54,463 nt of DNA from assembly GCF_030682935.1 (NCBI RefSeq), contig NZ_JAUXNA010000140.1:1-54463 (forward strand), written 5' to 3'. Origin of the DNA: Polaromonas sp. Its GTDB lineage: Bacteria > Pseudomonadota > Gammaproteobacteria > Burkholderiales > Burkholderiaceae_C. The stretch's first letter is position 1; the number at the start of each line of letters is the position of its first letter. Shown in pieces: positions 1-8,759 of the stretch. The notes below the pieces were generated by a model. The model worked only from the letters and a program-made list of their open reading frames with translations, was not told the DNA's origin and made no database searches. Both the position numbers and the translations under genes were made by a program.

Positions 1-723
1 GGCTTCATCCCCTACGGCGGCACTTTCCTCACCTTCAGCGACTATTCGCGCAACGCCATCCGCATGGCCGCGCTGATGAAGCTGCGCGTGGTGCATGTGT
101 TCACCCACGACTCGATTGGCCTGGGCGAAGACGGCCCGACGCACCAGTCGATCGAGCACGCCGCCAGCCTGCGCCTGATTCCCAACCTCGACGTCTGGCG
201 TCCGGGCGACACCGCTGAAACGGCCGTGGCCTGGGCCGTGGCGCTGCAAAACAAGCACAAGCCAACGGCCTTGCTGCTGAGCCGCCAGAACCTGCCATAT
301 GCGCCCAAGGACGACCTGGGCCAGATCAGCAAAGGCGCTTACGTGCTGGCAGAACCGGTGGAGGTCGGTCTCAACAAAAAGATGCAGGCCGTCATCATTG
401 CCACCGGCTCCGAGGTGCAGCTGGCGCTGAAGGCGCAAGAGCTGCTGGCGACCTACAAGATCGCGGTGCGCGTGGTTTCCATGCCCAGCACCACCACGTT
501 TGACCAGCAAAAACCCGCTTACAAATCCGAAGTCCTGCCCGAAGGCATTCCGCGCATTGCCGTGGAAATGGGCGTGACCGATGGCTGGTGGAAATACGGC
601 TGCGCTGCCGTGGTGGGCATCGATACCTTTGGCGAATCGGCACCGGCCGCCGTTTTGTTCAAGCACTTTGGCTTCACGCCCGAGAACGTGGCCGACACCG
701 TGCGCAAGGTGCTGAGGAAATAG
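1..723 (+). CDS. tkt: Transketolase, C-terminal part (5' end outside window)
   Basis: This is the C-terminal 240 residues of transketolase, the thiamine-diphosphate enzyme that moves two-carbon ketol units in the pentose phosphate and Calvin cycles. The frame is open from base 1, so the gene begins outside the window. Family landmarks are FSDYSRNAIRMAAL, the DSIGLGEDGPTHQ loop and the C-terminal transketolase domain (VSMPSTTTFDQQ, VEMGVTDGWWKYG). It stops at 723. A tkt-gap gene order would be natural in this group, but a DUF262 gene starts only 25 bp after the stop and separates tkt from gap. Identity is secure; only the fragment is visible. Confidence 0.97.
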   Translation, partial: GFIPYGGTFLTFSDYSRNAIRMAALMKLRVVHVFTHDSIGLGEDGPTHQSIEHAASLRLIPNLDVWRPGDTAETAVAWAVALQNKHKPTALLLSRQNLPYAPKDDLGQISKGAYVLAEPVEVGLNKKMQAVIIATGSEVQLALKAQELLATYKIAVRVVSMPSTTTFDQQKPAYKSEVLPEGIPRIAVEMGVTDGWWKYGCAAVVGIDTFGESAPAAVLFKHFGFTPENVADTVRKVLRK

Positions 724-748
724 AGTTTCACGCGGCATCAATAGCGCC

Positions 749-2431
749 ATGGCTTCTTCTTTGTTGTTAAATACCGCTACGCCAACATTTGGCGAGCTGT
801 TCACCAATGGGCGAACCTTTGCTGTTCCACGATTCCAGCGGAGCTACAAATGGGATGAAGATCAATGGGAAGAACTCTGGCAGGACTTGATTGCTGCCGC
901 TGAAAACGACAAAGAGCACTACATGGGCTCTATTGTTCTCAAGACGCATGAAACGCGAAAGCACTTTGAGGTAATCGATGGCCAGCAGCGTCTGGTTACT
1001 CTCACGCTGTTTGTGTTGGCCGCCGTGAAGTGTTTTGAGTTATGGGCAGAAGAAGGCCATGACGCCAACGCCAACAAAGAGCGGGCACAACTCTTTCGTG
1101 GTCGATTTTTACGTGCCAAAGATGCTGCTTCGCTTGTGGAAACCAGTCGGCTTGAGTTGAACCGCAACGACGGCGCTTTTTTCAGAAGCACGCTTTTGCA
1201 ACTTCGCAAGCCGGTTTCCGTCAACCGGCTGCGTGAGTCAGAAAAGCTGATGTGGCGCGCTTTCAGTTATTTCTTGAATCAATTACAAGCCCGATTTGGG
1301 GCTGAACATGACGCAGCGGGCCTGAGTCATCTGCTTGATGCGGCGTCCGATAAATTGCTCTTCATCCAAATTCTGGTGAGCGATGAGATGGATGCTTACA
1401 CGGTGTTTGAGACGCTCAATGCGCGAGGCACCCAGCTCACCGTGACTGATCTGCTGAAGAACTATTTGTTTTCCCGGTTTGGACATGACGAACACGCGAT
1501 TGATGTGGCTGAAGATCAATGGATTCGGATCACCACCAACCGGGAAAAAGAATTTCCCAAGCTGTTACGGCATTACTGGAATTCCTACCATGGGGTGACG
1601 CGGCCCCCTCGGCTATTCAAAGAGATTCGCGAGTCGATCAAGAAGCATGACGATGCGCTGGTGCTTCTTGATGAGTTGGAAACCGTTTCCGTTCTCTATT
1701 CAGCGCTTCGTAATCCGGACGACGAGCTATGGCTCGAAGTCCCTGCTGCGCGAAAATTTGTTGGAGAGATCGACCTGTTTGGCGTAACGCAATGCTACCC
1801 CCTGCTTTTTGCCGCCTGGCAGCACATGCGGGATGAGTTTGTGGCGGTGCTCCGGATGTGCGCTGTGATTTCTTTTCGGTACATCGTGATTGGCAAGCTC
1901 AATACACAGCCCATGGAGCGCGAGTACGTTGAGGCGGCCCGCAAAGTGCGGAGCGGCACGATTACAACTCCAGCGCAACTGTTTGCAAGTCTGCGGTCTC
2001 TCTATGTTTCTGATGAACAGTTCGAGGCCGATTTTGCTTTGGCGAAAATCCCCACCCCCAACAATCGTGAACTGGTCCGCTACGTGTTATTTGCGATTGA
2101 AAACCAGCTGAGCGGAAATAGCCGCTCTTACCGCAGCGATGGTGCAACTGTTGAGCATATCCTTCCAGAAAATCCTGACGAAGCATGGCTGGCGGTTTTT
2201 CCGGAGCCAGGAGCCGATATTTACAGGCTGGGGAACTACACCCTGCTTGAGGCTGCGACTAATCGAAAAATTGAGCGCAAACAGATCATCGATAAGAAAT
2301 CCGAATACTTGAAAAGTGGATACAAGCTCTCCAGCAATTTTGGCTGGCGAGAATGGACACGTACTCAGCTCAATGATCGGCAACGATGGATGGCGAAAAC
2401 AGCAACTGCTGTTTGGCGATTGAATTATTAA
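749..2431 (+). CDS. DUF262/DUF1524 (GmrSD-like) putative restriction protein
   Basis: This 560-residue protein has the layout of single-chain GmrSD-type modification-dependent restriction enzymes. The DUF262 domain lies at the N-terminus, with PRFQRSYKW near residue 27 and the nucleotide-binding IDGQQRLVTL motif near 75-85. The DUF1524 HNH-like nuclease lies at the C-terminus, with EHILPE near 469 and LGNYTLLEAATNRK near 494. GmrSD relatives cut foreign DNA, typically phage DNA carrying modified bases; that role is inferred from the family. The gene sits between tkt (25 bp away) and gap (18 bp away) and is visibly poorer in GC, which suggests horizontal insertion between two housekeeping genes. 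The ATG at 749 was chosen because the conserved domain begins about 12 residues later. It could share the transcript of tkt and gap. Confidence 0.88.
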   Translation: MASSLLLNTATPTFGELFTNGRTFAVPRFQRSYKWDEDQWEELWQDLIAAAENDKEHYMGSIVLKTHETRKHFEVIDGQQRLVTLTLFVLAAVKCFELWAEEGHDANANKERAQLFRGRFLRAKDAASLVETSRLELNRNDGAFFRSTLLQLRKPVSVNRLRESEKLMWRAFSYFLNQLQARFGAEHDAAGLSHLLDAASDKLLFIQILVSDEMDAYTVFETLNARGTQLTVTDLLKNYLFSRFGHDEHAIDVAEDQWIRITTNREKEFPKLLRHYWNSYHGVTRPPRLFKEIRESIKKHDDALVLLDELETVSVLYSALRNPDDELWLEVPAARKFVGEIDLFGVTQCYPLLFAAWQHMRDEFVAVLRMCAVISFRYIVIGKLNTQPMEREYVEAARKVRSGTITTPAQLFASLRSLYVSDEQFEADFALAKIPTPNNRELVRYVLFAIENQLSGNSRSYRSDGATVEHILPENPDEAWLAVFPEPGADIYRLGNYTLLEAATNRKIERKQIIDKKSEYLKSGYKLSSNFGWREWTRTQLNDRQRWMAKTATAVWRLNY

Positions 2432-3448
<1,017 letters not shown>

Positions 3449-3466
3449 TCGCTGCCGGTTCCGCTA

Positions 3467-3491
3467 AAAAACGCGCCTTCGGGCGCGTTTT
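3467..3491 (+). terminator. Rho-independent terminator after gap
   Basis: The arms AACGCGCC and GGGCGCGTT pair around a TTC loop and are flanked by A- and T-rich runs. The structure lies directly downstream of gap. The run of A on the left side means it could also terminate leftward transcription coming from the remnant at 3501-3730. Confidence 0.9.
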
Positions 3492-3500
3492 GTTTTGGGG

Positions 3501-3551
3501 TCAGTACAAGCGCTTCGCGATGAAGTCCAGAAACGCGGTGATGCGCGAGGC
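3501..3551 (-). pseudogene. Remnant of a LysR-type regulator C-terminus
   Basis: On the minus strand these bases encode ASRITAFLDFIAKRLY followed by a stop, which reads like the last residues of a LysR-family regulator (compare R-x-x-AFLDFLAxRL endings). No start or upstream domain exists, because at about 3551 the sequence switches directly into the LRR fragment in another frame. This suggests a deletion that fused the tail of one leftward gene to the head of another. Confidence 0.6.
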
Positions 3552-3730
3552 TTGTGCAGCCGGGGCAGGTCGTCGGGCAGAGACGACAAAGCGTTGCCCG
3601 ACAGATCCAGAATTTCCAGCGTATCGGCCAACTCAAAAATCTCGGGTGGAAAGGTCTGAAGGCCACACGACAAACGCAGCCGCTGGCATTCCGCCAGCTT
3701 GCCGGCGCGCAGTTGCTCAAGGGTGTTCAT
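3552..3730 (-). pseudogene. Truncated leucine-rich-repeat protein, N-terminal fragment
   Basis: About 58 residues starting at 3730 match the opening of a leucine-rich-repeat family found next to slyX-like genes: MNTLEQLRAGKLAECQRLRL, then LEILDLSGNALSSLPDDLPRL. After RLHK the similarity ends, and the same strand continues as a LysR tail in a different frame. The open frame runs on to 3464 but encodes no recognisable product there. Full-length relatives have several LRRs and in some cases a kinase domain; that is family knowledge, not visible here. It lies 23 bp downstream of slyX and was probably once in its operon. Confidence 0.65.
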
Positions 3731-3753
3731 GGCGAACGGGCGGCGGCTCAGTT

Positions 3754-3969
3754 TCAGTAATGCGGCGGCAGGTCGTCGCCGGGCTGGCTCAAGGCGCGGG
3801 CGCCGCCTTCCGGCTGCTGCTGCCTGAGCGCGCCGACCTCGCGCACCAGCAGGTCGATTTGCCGCTGCTGGCGCACGATGATTTCGTTGAGCTGGTCCAC
3901 CAGGTCTTCTGTAAAGCTGGCCTTGATTTCCAGATCGGTCAGGCGCTGGTCAGTGTTCGGGTGTTCCAT
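3754..3969 (-). CDS. slyX: SlyX family protein
   Basis: This small 71-residue protein has the SlyX pattern: an N-terminal heptad coiled coil (DQRLTDLEIKASFTEDLVDQ, then LNEIIVRQQRQIDLL) and a C-terminus ending in DDLPPHY, which matches the family's conserved PPHY tail. The molecular function of SlyX is unknown. The start at 3969 gives the expected length; the open frame continues upstream, but only into the end of the pirin gene. It lies 40 bp downstream of the pirin gene, so they are probably co-transcribed. Confidence 0.9.
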   Translation of the reverse strand: MEHPNTDQRLTDLEIKASFTEDLVDQLNEIIVRQQRQIDLLVREVGALRQQQPEGGARALSQPGDDLPPHY

Positions 3970-4009
3970 GGCCCTATTGGACACGAATTCAGCGCCTGCC
4001 CGGATGCGG

Positions 4010-5056
4010 TCAGGACGCTGCGCCGTCCGCCGGCCGCTCTTCGCGCCCGCCGGGGTGCCGCGCAAAGCGCGCCGGGTCGCGCCCGTGCACCGGCGCGCTG
4101 TCGGGCCAGGGCCAGCCGCCAAACTGGGTACGCCGGTAGTCGTCCACGGCTTGCGCAATTTCGGCCCGGGTGTTCATCACGAACGGGCCGTGCTGCGCCA
4201 CCGGCTCGCCAATCGGCCGGCCCTGCAGCAGCAGGAATTCGGCGGCTTCTTCACCGTTGAGCAGTGCCACATCAGCGCCTGCACGCAGCGTGATGGCGCT
4301 GCCCGCAGGCACCGCCTGGCCCGCCACCGTGATCGACGCGCCCTTGAAAAAATACAGCTGGCGCTGCGTGTCCGCGCCGGTGGCGGCGGGCAGCGTCCAG
4401 CGCGCGCCGGGCGCCATGCGAAGGGTCCAGATCGCCACATCGGCGTCTGTCTGCGCGGCCCAGGAATCGGGCGGCGGGGGCAGCGGCGCAGCCACGTCGG
4501 CGCGGTCCAGCCGGCCGGCAATCACGGCCACCTCGGTGCTGCGGCCCTGGTCGTCGGTCGCGCTCAGCCGCGGAATGTCGGGCGACCACAGCATGGTGAA
4601 GTGCGGCGCCGCCATCTTGTTGCGCGCGGGCAGGTTCAGCCAGATCTGGAACAGTTCCAGCGGATTCGGCCCGGCCGGGTCCAGCAGCGGAAACATCTCT
4701 GAATGCACCACGCCCTGGCCCGCCGTGAGCCACTGCACGTCGCCCCGGCCAAAGCGCGCCGTGGCGCCCAGTGAATCCGAATGGTCAATTAGGCCCTTGC
4801 GCACAATCGTCACGGTCTCAAAGCCCCGGTGCGGGTGGGCAGGAAAGCCCGGCACTTCTGCGCCGTGGTACATGCTCCAGCCGTCCTTGCGGCTGAAGTC
4901 CTGGCCGATGTCGCGGCCCGCCAGCGAAGCGTTCGGCCCCATCTGCGCGTTGCCCTGCGGGTAGGCGTCGTCGTGGTACACGCAAAACAAAAAGGGGTCC
5001 ACGGTTTCCCACGGAAAGCCTAAAGGTTTGATCTGGACGATGGGGTGGGTGGGCAT
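4010..5056 (-). CDS. Pirin family cupin protein
   Basis: This 348-residue bicupin belongs to the pirin family, whose characterised members are metal-binding proteins with quercetinase or regulatory roles. The N-terminal cupin contains the metal-site signatures PAHPHRGFETVT, LTAGQGVVHSEM and the substrate-pocket segment LELFQIWLNLP. A second, C-terminal cupin follows (VPAGSAITLRAG, EFLLLQGRPIGEPVAQHGPFVMNT). The MPTHP start at 5056 gives the expected length (family about 280-350 residues). It leads a short leftward operon with slyX. The physiological substrate cannot be read from the sequence. Confidence 0.93.
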   Translation of the reverse strand: MPTHPIVQIKPLGFPWETVDPFLFCVYHDDAYPQGNAQMGPNASLAGRDIGQDFSRKDGWSMYHGAEVPGFPAHPHRGFETVTIVRKGLIDHSDSLGATARFGRGDVQWLTAGQGVVHSEMFPLLDPAGPNPLELFQIWLNLPARNKMAAPHFTMLWSPDIPRLSATDDQGRSTEVAVIAGRLDRADVAAPLPPPPDSWAAQTDADVAIWTLRMAPGARWTLPAATGADTQRQLYFFKGASITVAGQAVPAGSAITLRAGADVALLNGEEAAEFLLLQGRPIGEPVAQHGPFVMNTRAEIAQAVDDYRRTQFGGWPWPDSAPVHGRDPARFARHPGGREERPADGAAS

Positions 5057-5305
5057 GGCGGCGCTTTCAAAAAATGCACCTGAGGCTGGCCAACGCCGCT
5101 TTCAAGTGTTCGCCACTCTACCCGCTTATCCGTACAGGCAGGCGTGGGGCCGTCCTACAGCGCGCCCGGCGCGCCCTTGGTATCTTTGTGCATCGTTCTG
5201 TTGAGCTTACCGAGAAATAATTTTCAGGCAGTTCATGACCGAGGCAGAGAAACTGCCTGCGCACAATTTCCGCGCACATGTCTTTCAATACCTCCAAGGA
5301 TCATC

Positions 5306-5641
5306 ATGAAATATTCAATACTCTTAGCCGCACTGATTGCTACCCTGGGCCTGACCGCCTGCGAACGAACCGTGGTCACGCCGGCCCCTGCTGTCGTCAC
5401 GGTTCCCGGCCCTGCCGGTCCTGCAGGCGCCACCGGAGCCACCGGCTACGACGGCGCCAAGGGTGACACCGGTTCCAGCACGGGCGTTCCCGGCGCAACC
5501 GGTGCCACAGGCGCAACCGGCGCCACGGGTTACACCGGCGCTACCGGCGCAACGGGTTACACCGGCGCAACCGGTGACACGGGCACCAAAGGCGACACCG
5601 GTAAAACCGGCGATACCCTGGTGATCGTTCCCGCGAAGTAA
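5306..5641 (+). CDS. Small collagen-like lipoprotein
   Basis: This 111-residue protein has a lipoprotein signal peptide ([19 protein letters not shown], lipidated Cys19). It is followed by a short Pro/Val linker and about 20 Gly-X-Y triplets dominated by GAT, GYT, GDT and GKT. Collagen-like triplets form triple helices in bacterial surface proteins, and a trimer anchored at the membrane is a fair inference. An AAGGA Shine-Dalgarno at 5296-5300 fixes the ATG at 5306 rather than the upstream in-frame start at 5144. A strong terminator follows. The exact role is unknown. The repeat is Thr-rich and almost without Pro in the triplets, unlike animal collagen. Confidence 0.8.
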   Translation: MKYSILLAALIATLGLTACERTVVTPAPAVVTVPGPAGPAGATGATGYDGAKGDTGSSTGVPGATGATGATGATGYTGATGATGYTGATGDTGTKGDTGKTGDTLVIVPAK

Positions 5642-5698
5642 TGGACGCCCAGGCAAGGGCTGTGAAACATCACAGGCCGTTGCCGGTGGCCAGCCTTC

Positions 5699-5736
5699 AT
5701 GCGCCTTTCCCTTTTTGAAGGAAAGGCGCATTTTTT
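5699..5736 (+). terminator. Rho-independent terminator after the collagen-like gene
   Basis: Perfect 12-bp arms, ATGCGCCTTTCC and GGAAAGGCGCAT, are separated by a 9-base loop and followed by a T run. It lies 58 bp after the stop codon. Confidence 0.92.
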
Positions 5737-5742
5737 ATGGGC

Positions 5743-5800
5743 CAAATTGGCTTGTGGCCCAGGCACCCTGCGCCCAAACAGCTATTGATTCCGTAGCGCC
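5743..5800 (+). repeat. Dispersed Comamonadaceae-type intergenic element, copy 1
   Basis: This is a degenerate copy of the repeated element seen eight times in the window. It shows an AAATTGGC start and an AACAGCTATTGAT...GTAGC end. It lies between the collagen-like gene's terminator and the SUMF1-like gene. Confidence 0.65.
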
Positions 5801-5904
5801 CATTGGCCCGCACAAACCGGCGCCTTCCGGCCCCGGGCGCAGCGCTCCGGCAGCGCGCAAAGCCACTGCGCTACAGTGTCCCCACACCGACTCCCGAGCC
5901 CCCC

Positions 5905-6921
5905 ATGCGCCGACTTGCCCTGCCTTCTTTGCTGGCCTTCACGCTGCTGTTGCCGGCCTGCTCCGTGTTGCCCAACGCGCCCTTGCCCCAGGTCATGGAA
6001 AACGCGCTGGGCATGAAGTTCGTGCTGATTCCCGGCGGCGAATTCCTGATGGGCAGCGACGAATCGCCTGACGCCCTGGCCAAGGATTACCCGCGCTACG
6101 AGCGCCAGCGCCTGGCGGAACTCGTTGACGAAGCGCCAGTGCACCGCGTGCGCATCACGCGGCCCTTTTTTCTGGGCCAGCATGAAGTCACCGTGGGCCA
6201 GTTCCGCAAGTTCCTCGAAGCCTCGGGCTACACGCCTGAATCGGTGGCCGATGGCACCGGCGGCTACGGCTATAACGCCGACTACGATCCGTCAAAAACA
6301 CAAGGCGGCGATGCCTTTGAAGGCCGTGACCCCCGGTATTCATGGCGCAACCCCGGCTTTGCGCAGGACGACACGCACCCCGTGCTCAACGTGACCTGGA
6401 ACGACGCCGTGGCCCTGACCCGCTGGCTGAGCCAGCACGAAGGAAAAACCTATCGCCTGCCGACCGAGGCCGAATGGGAATACGCCTGCCGCGCCGGCTC
6501 GCCCTCGCGCTATTCCAGTGGAAACGATCCCCAATCATTGCTGCAAACCGCCAACACCTTCGATGCCGACGCCGCCCAAAACTGGCCGGCCTGGCAGCCC
6601 TATGCGCTTGAAGGCCACGACGGCTACGCCTTCACCGCGCCGGTCGGCAGTTTCAAGGCCAACGCGTTCGGGCTGCACGACATGCTGGGCAACGCCTGGG
6701 AATGGGTGGCCGACTGGCACGACGAAGCCTATTACGCCCGCTCGCCCGTCAACGATCCGCCCGAGCCTGATGCCGGCAACGTGCGCGTGCGCCGTGGCGG
6801 CTCCTGGCACACCTGGTCGCTCTATGCGCGCTGCAGCTACCGCAACTGGAACTCCGCCCAGACCCGTTACACCCTGGTCGGCATGCGGCTGCTGCGCGAG
6901 GTGGACGGCGCGGCGCCCTGA
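5905..6921 (+). CDS. Formylglycine-generating-enzyme (SUMF1) family lipoprotein
   Basis: This 338-residue protein has a lipoprotein signal (lipobox LLPAC, Cys19) and a full SUMF1/FGE-type domain. Landmarks are PGGEFLMGSDE, VTWNDAVALTRWLS, TYRLPTEAEWEYACRAG, GNAWEWVADWH and a C-terminal RRGGSWHTWSLYARCSYRNW. Authentic formylglycine-generating enzymes use a pair of cysteines in the segment after the GGS motif; here only one cysteine (in ARCSYR) is visible, so oxidase activity is doubtful. Many SUMF1-fold proteins have other roles. The ATG at 5905 was chosen because it opens the signal peptide; the open frame starts earlier, at 5803, but with non-signal sequence. Function unknown. Confidence 0.85.
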   Translation: MRRLALPSLLAFTLLLPACSVLPNAPLPQVMENALGMKFVLIPGGEFLMGSDESPDALAKDYPRYERQRLAELVDEAPVHRVRITRPFFLGQHEVTVGQFRKFLEASGYTPESVADGTGGYGYNADYDPSKTQGGDAFEGRDPRYSWRNPGFAQDDTHPVLNVTWNDAVALTRWLSQHEGKTYRLPTEAEWEYACRAGSPSRYSSGNDPQSLLQTANTFDADAAQNWPAWQPYALEGHDGYAFTAPVGSFKANAFGLHDMLGNAWEWVADWHDEAYYARSPVNDPPEPDAGNVRVRRGGSWHTWSLYARCSYRNWNSAQTRYTLVGMRLLREVDGAAP

Positions 6922-7033
6922 GCCGTCATCAGCCGCAGCCGGCCGCTTTTACGCCCGCTGGGTTACGCCCGGGCTGGTCGGCCCATTCAAGGGCGAGCCC
7001 GTTTCGGGCAGGTGGTGAGGCGGGCTGGCGCCC

Positions 7034-7603
7034 TCAGCGCAGCGGCTTGGCCACAAAGCCGATCAGCAGCCCCTGGGGCGTGACCGTGATGCTGTCGGGC
7101 TGCAGCCCCAGGCCATCGGGCAGCGCCAGATCCTGCGGGCGCAGCCGGTGCAGCACGACTTCGTGCAAGGTCTGTTCGGCGAGCGCTGGCCCGTAGGCAT
7201 CAAGCAGCGCCGACGGGCCCGGTGGCAGGTCGGCAAAGCGCAGGGAATTGACCCGCAGCTGGTGGGCGCGTATGGAGCGGTCGCTGGCTTCATAGCGCAG
7301 GCCAAAATCCAGATCAAACGCGCCGGTGTAGCTGCGCCCGAGCGCCGGGCCGGTGGCCTGCACCAGCATCTCGGTTCCCAGGCGGTTCAGCGCCGGCAGC
7401 AGGCGCAGGCGTGGCGCCTGCACATCGAGGGCAAGCAGCCCACCCAGCGGATACCGCAGCGGGAAACGCTCCGCCACCGCCCGCTGCAATTGATCGGCCG
7501 ACACGGTGTAGCCGCCGGGCTGGCCGCGCGCGTCCGGCGAGGCTCGGGCGGCCCCGCCAAGCACCAGTGTGCCGGCCAGTGTCAACAACAGTCTGCGTTT
7601 CAT
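7034..7603 (-). CDS. DUF1439-like (YceB-type) exported protein
   Basis: This 189-residue protein has an N-terminal signal peptide (MKRRLLLTLAGTLVLGGAARA). The body (YTVSADQLQRAVAERFPLRY..., then LDVQAPRLRLLPALNRLGTEM) resembles the DUF1439/YceB family of periplasmic beta-sheet proteins in the BPI-like lipid-binding group. A GGAGG seven bases upstream supports the start at 7603 over the longer in-frame start at 7726. It is convergent with the SUMF1-like gene. No specific function is known; lipid binding is only an inference from the fold. Confidence 0.75.
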   Translation of the reverse strand: MKRRLLLTLAGTLVLGGAARASPDARGQPGGYTVSADQLQRAVAERFPLRYPLGGLLALDVQAPRLRLLPALNRLGTEMLVQATGPALGRSYTGAFDLDFGLRYEASDRSIRAHQLRVNSLRFADLPPGPSALLDAYGPALAEQTLHEVVLHRLRPQDLALPDGLGLQPDSITVTPQGLLIGFVAKPLR

Positions 7604-7779
7604 CCATGTCCTCCATTGGCACTGCCATTGTGCGCCCCGTGTGGTGCCAGTGCGTCTGGCGTGCGCACAGCTGGTAACGTGCCGACACACCTCTTCCGCA
7701 GTGCGACACACCCGCGATACCTGCACCCTGTTTAATAATCAAGCCCGACAGTTGTATGGACGGGTGTCAGGAATGCTTT

Positions 7780-8118
7780 ATGAAAACAATTTTTGTGCTG
7801 TTGGCCGTTGCCGGTTTGTCTGGCTGCGCGGTGTACCCGGTGCCCGTTTATGAGCCCTATGGCATGGGCCCGGTTTATGGGGCGCCGCCGCCAGTGGTCT
7901 TTTATGGCAGTGGTGTGTACCGGCAAGGCGGCTATCAAGGCGGCTATCCCGATGTCCATCCACCAGGCTACATCAGGCCCCGCCCCGGCGTCCTGGTGCA
8001 ACCTGCGCCATGGCCCCTCGTCCAGGCGCCGCATCCCGGCCATCGCGCGCGCGACCGCGATGGGGACGGCATCCCCGACCGTCTGGACCGCCGGCCCAAC
8101 GATCCGCGCTTCCGGTAG
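7780..8118 (+). CDS. Small lipoprotein with DxDGDGIPD calcium-type repeat
   Basis: This 112-residue protein has a lipobox (LSGC, Cys16), a Tyr/Pro/Gly-rich middle (VYPVPVYEPYGMGPVYG, GGYQGGY) and the C-terminal segment DRDGDGIPDRLDRRPNDPR. The DxDGDGIPD pattern is the thrombospondin type-3/EF-like calcium-binding signature common in bacterial outer-membrane proteins. An AGGA at about 7769 favours the ATG at 7780 over an in-frame ATG at 7756. Likely an outer-membrane lipoprotein; role unknown. Confidence 0.78.
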   Translation: MKTIFVLLAVAGLSGCAVYPVPVYEPYGMGPVYGAPPPVVFYGSGVYRQGGYQGGYPDVHPPGYIRPRPGVLVQPAPWPLVQAPHPGHRARDRDGDGIPDRLDRRPNDPRFR

Positions 8119-8229
8119 GCCGCCGGTGTTGGTGGTCAGGCGCTAAATAAGTGCCAAACAGGTCTCTGGTCGGCGTGTTTGCTGCGCCAGCGCTCAGCGC
8201 CTGATCCATCAACCACCCGCAGCAACAAC

Positions 8230-8481
8230 TCAGCCCCGCTTGCCGGCGACCATGCGGTACAGAAACAGCAGAATGATCGCGCCCAGCACGGCGGCGATAA
8301 AGCCCGCTGATTCTCCGACCTGGTAGAAGCCCAGGGTTCTGCCCAGAAAAGTGGCAATGACAGAGCCCGCGATGCCAATGATGACCGTGATGATGAAGCC
8401 CGCAGGATCGCGCCCCGGCATCAAAAACTTGGCAACAATGCCGACGATGAGGCCAATAAGGATGGTCCAGAGAATGCCCAT
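8230..8481 (-). CDS. GlsB/YeaQ/YmgE family membrane protein
   Basis: This 83-residue protein belongs to the 'transglycosylase-associated' GlsB/YeaQ/YmgE family of tiny stress-linked inner-membrane proteins. It shows MGILWTILIGLIVGIVAKFL, the conserved P-G-x-D-P motif (MPGRDPAGFI) and three hydrophobic segments with glycine-rich helices ending at YRMVAGKRG. The start at 8481 gives the standard family length. No enzymatic function has been shown for the family despite its name. Confidence 0.9.
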   Translation of the reverse strand: MGILWTILIGLIVGIVAKFLMPGRDPAGFIITVIIGIAGSVIATFLGRTLGFYQVGESAGFIAAVLGAIILLFLYRMVAGKRG

Positions 8482-8705
8482 GGGTTGTGTCTTTCGTGAA
8501 GCGTAAAAAATGCTGAGTATGGCCGTAGGGTCAGGGTGACGACTGGTTTCGCCGCCATGGCGTTGCGGCCAGGCACCCCGAAAGGTTACCAAGCCGCCCG
8601 GCCGCGCCTATCGGATAAGCCATTGCCGCGCTGTAGGACCAGGTGGATATTGAACCTGGACGGGTAACGGCCAATTGCTTCGCGACACATTTTTGAATTC
8701 AAAGC

Positions 8706-8759
8706 AAAATCAGGCGCTAGCCAGCGTCCTGCCTGCCTGAGCAGCTATCAAATCAGGAC
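8706..8759 (+). repeat. Dispersed intergenic element, copy 2
   Basis: This is a well-preserved copy: AAATCAGGCGCTAGCC, then GTCCTGCCTGC, then AGCTATCAAATCAGGA. It is closely similar to the copy at 10270-10322. It overlaps the 3' end of the GST gene by a few bases. Confidence 0.85.

Noticed and set aside
5440-5620. Short direct DNA repeats in the collagen-like gene that could suggest a CRISPR array
   Set aside because: They are triplet codons for Gly-X-Y units with no constant-length spacers.
7603-7726. Long N-terminal extension of the DUF1439-like protein
   Set aside because: The extension has no signal-like or family sequence, and a GGAGG lies just before the internal start at 7603.
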